The notes: generated by a model not told the origin, from the sequence alone. 64,000 bases of DNA from Bog-756 sp963753905 (GCA_963753905.1 CAVWDZ010000002.1:1-64000); one strand, 5' to 3'; positions 44,173-53,402 are shown, counted from the stretch's first letter. Numbers and translations: made by a program.

Positions 44173-44382
44173 CCGTCCTCGACAACCGTGTCGACGATCG
44201 GCGTCAGCCGGAAGACATACGGAGCCTGCATGCTTGCGTTTGGGGGCAAAGCCGGTGGTCGGGGGCACCCGACCGCAGTCACAGATGACTGAGGATGACA
44301 GCTAAGGCCCGCTCAACTTGGGGTTGACTCAGGCCCATCGAAGTGACCATCACAACGCAGCCACTCTTGAGACTGCTAATGA

Positions 44383-44817
44383 TCAGAGTGCGGGGTTGTC
44401 CCCAATCGGAGCCGGGCCGCTCACTTGCGAGTAGGCGGGTACTCCATCCAGCGTCATCTTTTCGTACTGGACCAGACCTCCACCAGCGTCGTATTTGGCA
44501 TTACCGCTGTGGGACAAAGTGAACGTGGTAGCTACCCGCTTGTCCCATGAGAGATGAACGAGCAGCGAACCTGATTTGGGCAAATCAGAGGAATAGATGC
44601 CTCCACTCTGATTCCCTGGGTACGTTTTGCACTCGTGGGGTGCTTGACCAGGCTCTCCGAGAGCTGTGCTTGCTTCCTGAGCGGTCAAGAGTGAACAGGC
44701 AGACCGGGGCGAAAGGGTCTGACCGGGCGAGGATGTGGCCGACGAACTACAGGCCGCCAGAAGGACTGCCAGTCCGAAGAGTGGTCCGAAGACAGTTCTA
44801 CCCATCCGGCCCGCCAT
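44383..44817 (-). CDS. Lipoprotein, DUF3558-like
   Basis: The protein is about 144 residues. The signal peptide MGRTVFGPLFGLAVLLAACS has a clear lipobox. The mature part begins with a Ser/Thr linker, then ACSLLTAQEASTALGEPG, which resembles the LC.LLT..EV...LG opening of actinobacterial DUF3558 lipoproteins. A later CKTYPG provides a second Cys for a disulfide. It is divergent from the secreted repeat protein gene at 44913 with fewer than 100 bases between them. Confidence 0.7.
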   Translation of the reverse strand: MAGRMGRTVFGPLFGLAVLLAACSSSATSSPGQTLSPRSACSLLTAQEASTALGEPGQAPHECKTYPGNQSGGIYSSDLPKSGSLLVHLSWDKRVATTFTLSHSGNAKYDAGGGLVQYEKMTLDGVPAYSQVSGPAPIGDNPAL

Positions 44818-44912
44818 CGTTCCAGTATTGCCGAGGGATGATGACTCTGCGGGACGTGCCGGACCATGACACCCAGCCGGTGGTATGGCGCACTTCGGGC
44901 AATGATGTAGGT

Positions 44913-46211
44913 ATGCGCGCGGTGAGGGTAAGGAAGGCCCGACAGGCAGCCCATGCAACGCTGATCCTTCTAGCGGTCGTTGGTGTGGCGGGATGTGCGT
45001 CCCAATCGGGCACAAGAGCCGACAGCCGAGGGCACTCCGTATCGACTCCTCCGACATCGACATCTCTTGCTCCAACGCCGAGCTCGACTTCTACGGCCAC
45101 GGGCCAGGGATTGCTGAACTCCGTCTCCTGTGCTGAGAACGGCACCTGCGTGGCCGTAGGGGACGCACCTACGTTGAGCCGAATGGGGCCAGGGAGCCAG
45201 TGGTCGACAGGGGCAAAGGGGCAACTGGCGGGCAGCGAATCGGTGTCGTGTGTTGCTTCGGGAGTCTGCCTGATGATCGGGGGTCTGGCGCCCCAAAACG
45301 GGTTTTCAGCGACTGGATTCCAAGAAGGGGACGGCCAATCCTGGCATCCGTTTCCCTCCCTTCCCGTCGGACCTGTCGACGGTTTTGCGACAACAGCTCC
45401 CAATCAGATCTCCTGTTCCAGTATCAGCTTCTGCGTCGCCGTCGGCGGTTACGGCATGGATCTTACGAGCAGCACAGGCGGGCAGGAAGCGGTGGTTGAG
45501 ACATGGACCGGGCAGGCTTGGGCATCTCCGCTCACCCCTGTCGTGCGTCCAGCAACCAGGTTCTTCAACCAACTCTGGGCCGTCTCTTGCGTCACCCCGA
45601 CGTTCTGCATGGCCGTTGGTCAAAACAGTGTGGGCACCAAAGCGCCCGCATTGGCCGAAGGCTGGGATGGATCACAGTGGAAGGAAATCACCACGCCGCC
45701 AGTGAACGGAGCGGCGTCCTTGCACAGCGTCTCCTGCACGTCGAGTTCGTTTTGTCTCGCCCTCGGCACCGTCGAGAATGACGCTCTGCGAATCCCCACT
45801 CGGCTCATCGTTGAGCGTTGGAACGGCACATCGTGGACGGTCGCTCCTGCTCCGCATCCGTTTGGCCGTGACCTCGGGTTGTCAACATCAGCTCTAGCGT
45901 GTACGTCGCCGACACGATGTTTGGCCGTCTGGTCCTCTTTGTGGGCTGCGGACCGGCAGGACGGACCTACCCCTCCGAATGCGGGTTTCCCGCCTGTCTC
46001 CCAAGTGTGGAACGGATCAAACTGGACCGATGCAGCGATGCCCAACCCAAGTCTGGCGTCTGGACGTTTCAACATTTTCACTAGCGCATCGTGCGTAGAG
46101 GCGAATGACTGCGTTGCAGTGGGTACGACAGTCGATGAAGGGCAACCGACGATGCTGCTAGCGAGTTGGAACGGTTCAGCGTGGACGGAGGACCCCCCTC
46201 CAAGCTCATGA
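44913..46211 (+). CDS. Lipoprotein with SVSC..C.AVG beta-propeller-like repeats
   Basis: The protein is about 432 residues from ATG 44913. A signal peptide ends in a lipobox (VGVAGCAS) and a Ser/Thr/Pro linker follows. Then come about six repeats of roughly 50 residues, each with a Cys pair (for example SVSCAENGTCVAVG, AVSCVTPTFCMAVG, SVSCTSSSFCLALG, SASCVEANDCVAVG) and a W.G..W strand. The pattern suggests a Cys-linked, blade-like surface protein. Two relatives lie at 51105-53039 and 58857-60038. Function unknown. Confidence 0.8.
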   Translation: MRAVRVRKARQAAHATLILLAVVGVAGCASQSGTRADSRGHSVSTPPTSTSLAPTPSSTSTATGQGLLNSVSCAENGTCVAVGDAPTLSRMGPGSQWSTGAKGQLAGSESVSCVASGVCLMIGGLAPQNGFSATGFQEGDGQSWHPFPSLPVGPVDGFATTAPNQISCSSISFCVAVGGYGMDLTSSTGGQEAVVETWTGQAWASPLTPVVRPATRFFNQLWAVSCVTPTFCMAVGQNSVGTKAPALAEGWDGSQWKEITTPPVNGAASLHSVSCTSSSFCLALGTVENDALRIPTRLIVERWNGTSWTVAPAPHPFGRDLGLSTSALACTSPTRCLAVWSSLWAADRQDGPTPPNAGFPPVSQVWNGSNWTDAAMPNPSLASGRFNIFTSASCVEANDCVAVGTTVDEGQPTMLLASWNGSAWTEDPPPSS

Positions 46212-46479
46212 TCCCGCGGTGTTGGGCGTCCGATGGTTATCCACACACCCGAAGGTGCGGGTCGGTGGCAGGCATAACCGATGATCGGGGACAGGTTCGA
46301 AGTGGGCGGTTTCCTGGCCGAGTAGACCGTCGGGTAACCGACAAACCGGGTTCCGTTTTTGGAGGGTGATCCGGTTCCAACCCCAGGTTTACAGCCCCAG
46401 GGAAAGAATGGCTACCCCACTCCCGGCAGGTAGGGGATGGCCGTGCAGCGTCGGATAGCAGTCGGATACTTCGCCCGTC
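46212..46479. other. Intergenic stretch with no recognised gene
   Basis: These 268 bases lie between two convergent genes. Short ORFs exist on both strands but none has a family-like sequence or a convincing ribosome site. No terminator-like hairpin stands out. Confidence 0.5.
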
Positions 46480-46872
46480 CTAGCCCCGAGGTGCGAAGAA
46501 CTCAAGTGCGATGTTGTCGGGATCTCGAAATGACAATGCCGAGTAGGAAGGTGCGTCCACGATGCCGCCGTTGGGGATGCCGAGCTCGTTCAGGCGGATT
46601 TCCCACGCTTTTAACTCGTCGCGGTTGGCACAGCCGAAAGCCAGATGATCGAGACCTGGCCGGCGCTCGTTGAACGGCTGAGTGCTGTTCACATCAGGGA
46701 ACTGAGTTAGACCGACGATTGTGTCGCGCGTAAGCCAAGCGACACGCTTGAAAGGACCCGTGTCCTCGTCAAGGATCGGGTCCGAGCCGATCAGAGCCTT
46801 GTACCAAGGCACACTCCGTTCGAGGCTCGTAACCGTTAGCGCCACGTGAGTAATCGCAGGGAACTCTGGCAT
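46480..46872 (-). CDS. VOC-family protein
   Basis: The protein is 130 residues from ATG 46872. ITHVALTVTSLERSVPWYKALIG is a typical glyoxalase-fold start. FKRVAWLTRDTIVGLTQF, GLDHLAFGC and SFRDPDNIALEFFAP complete a paired module with His/Glu metal positions. The open frame continues upstream to 46956 but that part is not family-like. It is one of several VOC genes in the accessory region. Confidence 0.88.
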   Translation of the reverse strand: MPEFPAITHVALTVTSLERSVPWYKALIGSDPILDEDTGPFKRVAWLTRDTIVGLTQFPDVNSTQPFNERRPGLDHLAFGCANRDELKAWEIRLNELGIPNGGIVDAPSYSALSFRDPDNIALEFFAPRG

Positions 46873-47032
46873 GTCTTTTCCGCACCTCGTGAAGGCAGCG
46901 AATGCTGCGTCTTTGGCTGGCAACTCTCTGGGAGGAGAAGCTATCTGACAGCACAAGTCCCCGCGCTAATTGAGGCCCCAGTTCCGGTGTGTTCTGGGAC
47001 ACCTGAGTCCTCAGGGAATAGCCTCCTGATGT

Positions 47033-47483
47033 ATGCAAACGGTCTATGAAGCCGTTGGTGGCTACGACAACATTTTGAGCCTGGCCAGGGCCTGGCATGC
47101 CCGGGTGATGGCCGACGAGGTGGTGAGCCATGCGTTCAGCCACGGATTCCACGCACAACACACCGAGCGACTAGCTGCCTACTGGGCAGAGGCGCTCGGT
47201 GGTCCCACATGCTATTCGGATCTGTACGGTGACGAGAGCGAGGTTGTGCGGATGCACAGCGGGAATGGACCGCACGAAGACATGGACCGACGAGCGATTG
47301 CGTGCTTCGATGAGGCCCTGGGTGACGCAGGACTTGCTGATGATGATCGGCTCGAATATCCTGCATGACTATTTCGAGTGGGCAACCACGAACTCGATGT
47401 CCCGCTACCACCGATCTGAAGGCGATGTCCCCGACGGACTGACTATCCCGCATTGGTCTTGGATCGGACTCGTCAGCGAATAG
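47033..47483 (+). pseudogene. Truncated-haemoglobin-like gene broken by a frameshift
   Basis: The first frame (47033 on) reads YEAVGGYDNILSLARAWHAR, TERLAAYWAEALGGP, MHSGNGPHEDMDRRAIACF and EALGDAGLADDDRL, then meets a stop at 47368. The family C-terminus continues in the next frame (NILHDYFEWATTNSMSRYHR, VPDGLTIPHWSW) to a stop at 47483. Together they form one group-II-like truncated globin. The break lies at about 47340-47355 and needs loss of one base or gain of two to repair. It is either a real pseudogene or a sequence error. Confidence 0.8.
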
Positions 47484-47500
47484 CCACGGGTCAATTGCCG

Positions 47501-47525
47501 CCACGCTCCCGGCGATGGGGGTCAC
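47501..47525. repeat. Short shared intergenic motif, copy 1 (CCACGCTC ... CCGGCGAYGGGGGTCAC)
   Basis: CCACGCTC is followed by CCGGCGATGGGGGTCAC here. A second copy at 48435-48475 has the same two blocks, separated by 16 extra bases and with one base changed. Both are in gaps between genes. The similarity could be a remnant of a dispersed element. Confidence 0.35.
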
Positions 47526-47553
47526 TTCTGAGGCGTCGGACTACTGTCAGGCC

Positions 47554-47892
47554 ATGACGGCTGATCAATCGGCGGAGGGTTGGTACCTCGACCCCTTCGG
47601 CGTCCACGAGCAGCGCTGGATTTCGGCCGGTCGCCCATCGAACCTGGTGCGAGATGGAGGGGTTGAGGCCCAAGACCCCCCGCCGAACCGACCCGCACCG
47701 ACGCCATTCCTTCCGATTCCATCGGATCAGGTTGGCATTGGATCGGAAGACATGAGGCGGGCAGACGACGCAGAACGCCAATCGACCCCGAGTCCTGACG
47801 AAGCGGGGTTTTATGGCGAAGTGGGTCCCGAGAGCGACCTCACTCATCGGACGGTCAGGCAGGCATTCTCCCGGCCAGAGGAGCCTGCCTAA
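47554..47892 (+). CDS. Hypothetical protein with DUF2510-like N-terminus
   Basis: The protein is 112 residues from ATG 47554. AEGWYLDPFGVHEQRWISAG resembles the W..DP.G....RWWDG motif of DUF2510, a short extracytoplasmic or N-terminal module of actinobacterial proteins. The rest is Pro/Asp/Glu-rich and apparently disordered, with no membrane span as usual partners have. It may be a truncated relic. Confidence 0.5.
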   Translation: MTADQSAEGWYLDPFGVHEQRWISAGRPSNLVRDGGVEAQDPPPNRPAPTPFLPIPSDQVGIGSEDMRRADDAERQSTPSPDEAGFYGEVGPESDLTHRTVRQAFSRPEEPA

Positions 47893-48044
47893 CCCATCGA
47901 ATCGAGCGTGGCAGAGGTGCCGGTCGGCGGCAGACATATCATTGGTGTTCGGGGGCGGCTTGGTCCTGGCGGCCTGGTCCTTGCTCAACATCGCAGCTCC
48001 CAACCGATACGGACTCCGCCGAGGGTCTTGCACGGGAACAGGTA

Positions 48045-48395
48045 CTATCGCCTTTTCTTCGCAGCCTTGACCGGGAGTGACCCCGCATAGTCGGTGCCGA
48101 GCTTGACCCACTTGTCGAGCTGGCGCTTAGTTGCAGCGTCCCCTGCTGCCACCCGGAGCCATCCCACCATTGGACGACCTCGCATGACCATGGGCTCAGC
48201 CTTGGTCGTTCGGACGATCCGCTCCGACTTCTCGGGATCGCACCGGACCAGCACTCCGCCCTGGCCGCTGGCGGCGATCGCCATGTTGCCTCCGATCAGG
48301 AATGCCAGGCCACCGAACATCTTCTTTTCCTGGACACCTGGTTTGGTGCCGAGCAACTCGCGGATGCGGTCGGCAAGGTCTTCGTCGTAGGACAC
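48045..48395 (-). CDS. TfoX/Sxy N-terminal-domain protein
   Basis: The protein is 116 residues. The family pattern is clear: YDEDLADRIRELL, then EKKMFGGLAFLIGGNMAIA, GGVLVRCDPEK and MRGRPMVGWLRV. TfoX-N proteins are widespread small proteins, some linked to competence regulation but most uncharacterised. No competence genes are nearby. The C-terminus is a basic KAAKKRR. Confidence 0.9.
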   Translation of the reverse strand: MSYDEDLADRIRELLGTKPGVQEKKMFGGLAFLIGGNMAIAASGQGGVLVRCDPEKSERIVRTTKAEPMVMRGRPMVGWLRVAAGDAATKRQLDKWVKLGTDYAGSLPVKAAKKRR

Positions 48396-48434
48396 GGTCA
48401 GAATCGTAGGCCGATCCCCCCATGTGCCGGTCAG

Positions 48435-48475
48435 CCACGCTCGATAACTGACCCGTTTCCGGCGACGGGGGTCAC
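48435..48475. repeat. Short shared intergenic motif, copy 2
   Basis: CCACGCTC (48435-48442) and CCGGCGACGGGGGTCAC (48459-48475) match the motif at 47501-47525, here separated by 16 bases. It lies upstream of the TfoX-like gene on the minus strand. Confidence 0.35.
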
Positions 48476-48572
48476 CCGTCCGGTCCGGCGAACTGTGAAA
48501 GAGCAGAAAAACTATGAGCTGGAGCCGGGCCTATAGGTTGGTCTGGCGTTCAAACCGCCGCCCGGCGCGCTC

Positions 48573-49169
48573 TCACCAGACATATGGGACCAGACGCTTT
48601 CGGGTGGCAGCGTATTCGCGGTATCGGTCACCCAGGTCTCGCACCAGCGCCCCCTCTTCTGCCCGTATGCGGTAAACGAGACCAACTGTCATCCCAGCCA
48701 CAATCGCAAGCAGCGACAGCCAGTTGTCGAAGTAGCACCCGATCCCGGCAACGATGAGCAGACTCCCGGCATAGCTTGGATGACGCAGCACCCGATACGG
48801 GCCGTCGGCGATGACTGGCTGGTCACTGCTCGTCCTCACAGTGAGTGTGAAATACCGTCCGAGCGTATGAAAGCACCAGATGCGCAAGGCTGTACCGCAC
48901 CACAGGAAGATGAGGCCAAGCCAAGCCGCCAACGCCGTGGACCGGATTGCCGCCCCAGGCACATGGAACAGCGCCAGCAGAGCAACGGCGATGCCTCCGA
49001 GGACTGCCACCCGGAGCACAATCTCGTCCTTCCAGTCCACCTTGGTTGCTTCGGGCCTCGCCTTTGTCAGTTGGCGTAACTCAGCGCTCGCCCCGACGAC
49101 GACGGTCACGATGAGCAGGATCAAGTACGGGCCGTGGACTGCCTTCACTGCCGTCGTCACCGCTATCAC
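48573..49169 (-). CDS. Isoprenylcysteine carboxyl methyltransferase-family membrane protein
   Basis: The protein is 198 residues with about five membrane helices. The C-terminal signature of ICMT/PEMT-like methyltransferases is present: ADGPYRVLRHPSYAGSLL, then YRIRAEEGALVRDLGDRYREYAA, the SAM-binding RHP and EE residues. It probably methylates a lipid or small molecule at the membrane. The substrate is unknown. It sits alone among unrelated small genes. Confidence 0.9.
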   Translation of the reverse strand: MIAVTTAVKAVHGPYLILLIVTVVVGASAELRQLTKARPEATKVDWKDEIVLRVAVLGGIAVALLALFHVPGAAIRSTALAAWLGLIFLWCGTALRIWCFHTLGRYFTLTVRTSSDQPVIADGPYRVLRHPSYAGSLLIVAGIGCYFDNWLSLLAIVAGMTVGLVYRIRAEEGALVRDLGDRYREYAATRKRLVPYVW

Positions 49170-49258
49170 CGAAGGATCCTACGCCGATTATACTCAGCGA
49201 CTCGGCGAGTAGCGACTCAGTGAGCGTGCAAAACCGGTGAGGGGGCACGCAGAGAAGG

Positions 49259-49633
49259 TCAAGATGATCCGACATACTGGCCGCTGCAGACGTTCTCGTA
49301 CAGGTTGGGGTCGAACACTCCGCCGAACTTGGCGAAGTACCACTCTACGGCCTGGTACATGAGCTTGCCGTCACACCTGCCCAGATCGAAGGCGACGATC
49401 GTGGCAGACCCCACCTCTGAATCTCCAGCAACCGACTGGCTCCCTGGCGGCACGTAGTCACTCGTGCCGGTGCCGGTGGCCGTAGGGCCGCCCCAGGAAC
49501 TCCAGGTGATGTTCTCCACTAACCCTGTCGGGTCCCCACCGTTGAAGACGCTGTGTGGTTTCACTTGACCGAAGCCACTGCCGTACCGCACCCTCGGACC
49601 CGCTCGGTGTCGGCACGCATGCACTACCCCCAA
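49259..49633 (-). pseudogene. Secreted-protein-like fragment lacking its N-terminus
   Basis: The last 100 or so residues look folded and exported: NITWSSWGGPTATGTGTSDY, ATIVAFDLGRCDGKLMYQAV, then FDPNLYENVCSGQY with two Cys. The N-terminal residues in this frame (MGVVHACRHRAG...) have no signal peptide and poor composition. I take it as a 5'-truncated relic just downstream of pfkA, though a short intact gene cannot be excluded. The family is not recognised. Confidence 0.5.
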
Positions 49634-49668
49634 GCGCTGTAGGCCGTGGCCTCGCTCGCGGACTACCG

Positions 49669-50718
49669 CTAGCCGAGGTAGAGCGCGGCCACTTGCTCAT
49701 AGAGGTGGGGGTCGACCTGCTTAGGATTTCCGACGGCGTCGCTCAATGGGATCCGGACGATCGCCCCAGCGCGCAGCGCCACCATGCATCCGAAGTCGTG
49801 CTCTTGCACTGCAGCGAGGGCGGCAGCCCCGAATCGGGTGGCGAGAACACGATCAAAAGCCGTAGGGGACCCACCACGCTGGATATGCCCGAGCACAGTG
49901 GACCTGGACTCGTATCCCGTTCGGCGCTCGATCTCCTGTGCAAGGAAGTTCCCGATCCCGCCGAGGCGGACGTGGCCGAACTGGTCGGCGGCTCCCGATC
50001 CCTGCGAGTTCCAGGATGACGTGGCCGACCCCTCGTCTCTGGGGTGTGCCCCTTCGGCCACCACCACGGTGGAGAAGTACTGCTTATCGCCATGGCGCTG
50101 CAGCAGCCGCGTGCACACCTCATCAAGTGAAAATGGAACCTCAGGGATCAGGATCTCGGCCACCCCTCCAGCGATCCCAGCATGGACGGCGATCCATCCC
50201 ACATTTCGCCCCATCACCTCGCACACGATGACCCGGTGGTGGGATTCGGCTGTGGTTTGCAGGCGGTCAATCGCTTCGGTGGCAATCTGGACCGCCGTGT
50301 CGAAACCGAAGGTCACTTCCGTTCCCGACAAGTCGTTGTCGATGGTCTTGGGCACACCGACGACAGGGAGGCCCCGCTGGTATAGTCGTTCCGCTGCGCC
50401 CAATGTGTCATCTCCGCCGATGGCCACAACCGCATCGAGCCTGAGCGCCTCCATGGTGGCCTCAACACGGTCGGCACCGTCGTCAGTGGCGAACGGATTG
50501 GTGCGGGACGATCCTAGGATCGTCCCTCCCTTCGTCAAGATGGACCGGCATTGATCAGGTTCGAGCGAGACGGTTCTATTTTCGATGAGGCCGCGCCAGC
50601 CGTCGAGGACGCCGACGAACTCGTCACCATGATGGTCGAAACCACCGAGCACCACCGCCCGGATGACCGCGTTCAGCCCAGGACAGTCACCACCACCGGT
50701 GAGCACGCCGATTCGCAT
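49669..50718 (-). CDS. 6-phosphofructokinase with PPi-dependent-type signature
   Basis: The protein is 349 residues. MRIGVLTGGGDCPGLNAVIRA, the phosphoryl-donor loops and GHIQRGGSPTAFDR are as in PfkA. The two residues that decide donor choice match the pyrophosphate-using class: GGDD has Asp104 where ATP enzymes have Gly, and VPKTIDND has Lys124 where ATP enzymes have Gly (E. coli numbering coincides). Use of PPi makes the step reversible. ATG 50718 begins directly at the first strand. It sits in the accessory region, with no other glycolytic gene near. Confidence 0.93.
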   Translation of the reverse strand: MRIGVLTGGGDCPGLNAVIRAVVLGGFDHHGDEFVGVLDGWRGLIENRTVSLEPDQCRSILTKGGTILGSSRTNPFATDDGADRVEATMEALRLDAVVAIGGDDTLGAAERLYQRGLPVVGVPKTIDNDLSGTEVTFGFDTAVQIATEAIDRLQTTAESHHRVIVCEVMGRNVGWIAVHAGIAGGVAEILIPEVPFSLDEVCTRLLQRHGDKQYFSTVVVAEGAHPRDEGSATSSWNSQGSGAADQFGHVRLGGIGNFLAQEIERRTGYESRSTVLGHIQRGGSPTAFDRVLATRFGAAALAAVQEHDFGCMVALRAGAIVRIPLSDAVGNPKQVDPHLYEQVAALYLG

Positions 50719-51104
50719 CCACTCATGATAGGGACCACGTGGGTGGGACCATGACCTTCAACCTGTGAAACCCCTGCGCCGCCGCGGATCGCGCTCGAAC
50801 GGCGCGTGACTTCTAGCCCTCTACCTCGCCGCCCTACTCCACTTGCGCCAAAACTGCCCCAGTCGTGCCGGGTCGGCGGCACCTTGGGTGCCCCCATCCC
50901 GGTGTCGGGGATACCCGCCGTCGGCAAAGCGCAGGCCGGGATGGGCCAGTTATTCGAACGAGTGGCTAAAGCTCGAAGGGACCGGGCCAGTCCTGCCCCA
51001 TTCGTGCTGCGAGCTCACTCGCAGGCGAGAAGAGCCTCAGACCCGGCGGTGATGTGGGATACCAGGACAATTGTCGTCCGAGCAATGGGAACGTTGAGGG
51101 ACAC
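50719..51104. other. 386-base intergenic stretch with nothing recognised
   Basis: The stretch lies between pfkA upstream and the end of the large repeat protein. Short ORFs have no family-like content. No tRNA, repeat copy or strong hairpin was found. Confidence 0.5.
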
Positions 51105-53039
51105 TTAGGACGCCATCCCTACTATCGGAGCGTTGAGGGGTTGACCGCCTTCCGATCCGTAGAACTGAGCATCACCGAAGCTGAAGACGCCGCCGTCGGA
51201 AGCCACCAACCAGTAGCCGCCACCGTCGGGGGTAGGAGCCATGCCCACGATCGGCTTGTTGAGGGTGACGCTGCCGGTCGAGCCGTAGAACTGGGCGTCA
51301 CCGAAAGCGAAGACGCCGCCGTCGGAAGCCACCAACCAGTAGCCGCCACCGTCGGGGGTAGGAGCCATGCCCACGATCGGCTTGTTGAGGGTGACGCTGC
51401 CGGTCGAGCCGTAGAACTGGGCGTCACCGAAAGCGAAGACGCCGCCGTCGGAAGCCACCAACCAGTAGCCGCCACCGTCGGGGGTAGGAGCCATGCCCAC
51501 GATCGGCTTGTTGAGGACGATGCCACCCGCCGAGCCGTAGAACTGGGCGTCACCGAAAGCAAAGACGCCGCCGTCGGAAGCCACCAACCAGTAGCCGCCA
51601 CCGGCGGGGGTAGGAGCCATGCCCACGATCGGCTTGTTGAGGACGATGCCACCCGCCGAGCCGTAGAACTGGGCGTCACCGAAAGCGAAGACGCCGCCGT
51701 CGGAAGCCACCAACCAGTAGCCGCCACCGTCGGGGGTAGGAGCCATGCCCACGATCGGCTTGTTGAGGGTGACGCTGCCGGTCGAGCCGTAGAAGGTGGC
51801 GTCACCGAAGGCGAAGACGCCGCCGTCGGAGGCCGCCTCCCAGTAGCCAGCCCCGATCTCGTGCTCGGCCAGGGTCTGGCCAGTCTCGCCGCTCCCGCTG
51901 GCTGCACCTCCCACGCCCCAGCAGTCCGAGTTGGAGTCGCATGACACGCCCCCGAGCCCGTTGGCCACGGACGAGCTGGTGTCGGCGCTGGGCACGATGG
52001 ACCAGGCACCCTCCCCGTTCCAGTGCTCGACAAGGGTCTGGCCCGTCGTAGTTCCGCTCGTTCCCACCGCCCAGCAGTTCAAGGTCGTGACACACGACAC
52101 GCTCACCAGATAGTTGTCCACGGACGAGTCGGTGTCGGCGGTGGCAACGATGGACCACGCACTCCCGTTCCAGTGCTCGGCCAGAGTCTGTTGAGGACCG
52201 CTGCCGTTGGTGCCGACGACATCTCCCACCGCCCAGCAATTCGAGGTGGTCACGCAGGACACGCTGTTTAGGACGTTCTCTACGGAGGGGGCAGTGTCGG
52301 GGCTGGTGACGACGGACCACGCCGTCCCGTTCCAGTGCTCGGCCAGAGTCTGCTCTTGCAACGCGCCGTTGTCCGCCTCGCCCACCGCCCAGCAGTCCGA
52401 GGTGGTCACGCAGGACACGCTGCCTAGGGCGTTTTCAGAAGGCAACGTCGGTGTGGTCACGATGGACCACGAGCCGCCGTCCCAGTGCTCGGCCAGCGTC
52501 TTACCGCTGGCATTTCCGACCGTCCAGCAATCCGAGCTGGTGACGCAGGTCACTCCGCCGAGGATGCTAACCGGGCCCAAATTCGGGCTCGTTACGATCG
52601 ACCACGCTCTACCGTCCCAGTTCTCGACCAGCGTCTGATCCGTCGTCGCGGTGCCGTTCCCGATCCCGGTCGCCCAGCAGTCCGAGCTGCTCACGCAGGT
52701 GACGCCGTTCAGGGCGTTGAAGTTCTCAAGACCCGTATTGGGCGTGGCGACGATCGCCCACGTGCTGCCGTCCCAGTGCTCGGCCAGGGTCGCCAGGTTG
52801 TACGGCCCCCCTCGGTTCACGTCACCTACGGCCCAGCAGTCCGAGCTGTTTAGACAACTGACGCTGTCGAGCGCGTTGTCCACGGTCGAGCTGGTGTTCG
52901 GCGTGGGGACGACGGACCAGCGGATGACCGCGGCGCCGGCTGGAACGGCACTTGCAATCAGGAAACCAGCGGCGAAAACTGCCGCCACAAGAAACATGGC
53001 GCTTCGAATCCCGCCAGTCAGCGCGATGTTTGGCCGCAT
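51105..53039 (-). CDS. Large secreted protein: SVSC..CWAVG repeats fused to GGGYW..ASDGGVF.FGDA repeats
   Basis: The protein is about 644 residues from ATG 53039 (GAGAGGAG before it). A signal peptide (VFAAGFLIASAVPAGAA) precedes seven repeats of about 50 residues with Cys pairs and a WNG..W strand (SVSCLNSSDCWAVG, GVTCVSSSDCWATG and so on). Six 42-residue repeats follow (GYWLVASDGGVFAFGDAQF, then YGS..G...LNKPIVGMAPTP). The second type is common in Acidimicrobiia and relatives as a beta-propeller-like extracellular module. There is no anchor or sortase motif, so it is probably released or bound non-covalently. The last repeats are almost identical in DNA. Confidence 0.85.
   Translation of the reverse strand: MRPNIALTGGIRSAMFLVAAVFAAGFLIASAVPAGAAVIRWSVVPTPNTSSTVDNALDSVSCLNSSDCWAVGDVNRGGPYNLATLAEHWDGSTWAIVATPNTGLENFNALNGVTCVSSSDCWATGIGNGTATTDQTLVENWDGRAWSIVTSPNLGPVSILGGVTCVTSSDCWTVGNASGKTLAEHWDGGSWSIVTTPTLPSENALGSVSCVTTSDCWAVGEADNGALQEQTLAEHWNGTAWSVVTSPDTAPSVENVLNSVSCVTTSNCWAVGDVVGTNGSGPQQTLAEHWNGSAWSIVATADTDSSVDNYLVSVSCVTTLNCWAVGTSGTTTGQTLVEHWNGEGAWSIVPSADTSSSVANGLGGVSCDSNSDCWGVGGAASGSGETGQTLAEHEIGAGYWEAASDGGVFAFGDATFYGSTGSVTLNKPIVGMAPTPDGGGYWLVASDGGVFAFGDAQFYGSAGGIVLNKPIVGMAPTPAGGGYWLVASDGGVFAFGDAQFYGSAGGIVLNKPIVGMAPTPDGGGYWLVASDGGVFAFGDAQFYGSTGSVTLNKPIVGMAPTPDGGGYWLVASDGGVFAFGDAQFYGSTGSVTLNKPIVGMAPTPDGGGYWLVASDGGVFSFGDAQFYGSEGGQPLNAPIVGMAS
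51121..51850 (-). repeat. Six tandem 126-base coding repeats
   Basis: The block beginning ACGCCGCCGTCGGA recurs at 51186, 51312, 51438, 51564, 51690 and 51816, always 126 bases apart, in frame. Inner units are nearly identical in DNA, including silent positions, while the two outer ones differ more. This indicates recent expansion or homogenisation by unequal exchange. Confidence 0.92.
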
Positions 53040-53402
53040 TCCACTCCTCTCCCGTTTGGAACAAGTTTGTCGGTGGTGAGGTCGCCATCCCGTGATGCTG
53101 TGGACGAAAGGACGGCTGAGCGTCATCGATTGGCCTTGGCAAACATCTCAGCTCGACTATCGTCGCCTTGTCGAGCGTAAAAAGCCGACAGGAACATGTC
53201 AATAGTGACTTATGTAAACGCTCGATTGCTGGGATTGCAGACACTTGCCGCCATGGGGCCACAGTGGTCGCCGGTTGTACCCGGATGGAGAACCGGGGTT
53301 CATCGGATCCCCACAAATAACGAGCCTGTCACTCTGCGATGGCACGTGGTTCCAGCCGGGGTCTATCGCGGGCGGAACTCGGCCACCCGAGGGGGTTACC
53401 CA

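Noticed and set aside
51121..51850. CRISPR array
   Set aside because: The repeats are 126 bases, contiguous, in frame and coding, with no spacers.
51054..51944. Plus-strand repetitive ORF with HAHDRLVEGDAAGRAVE-type repeats
   Set aside because: It is the antisense of the 126-base repeats of the secreted protein, which has a signal peptide and a ribosome site on the other strand.
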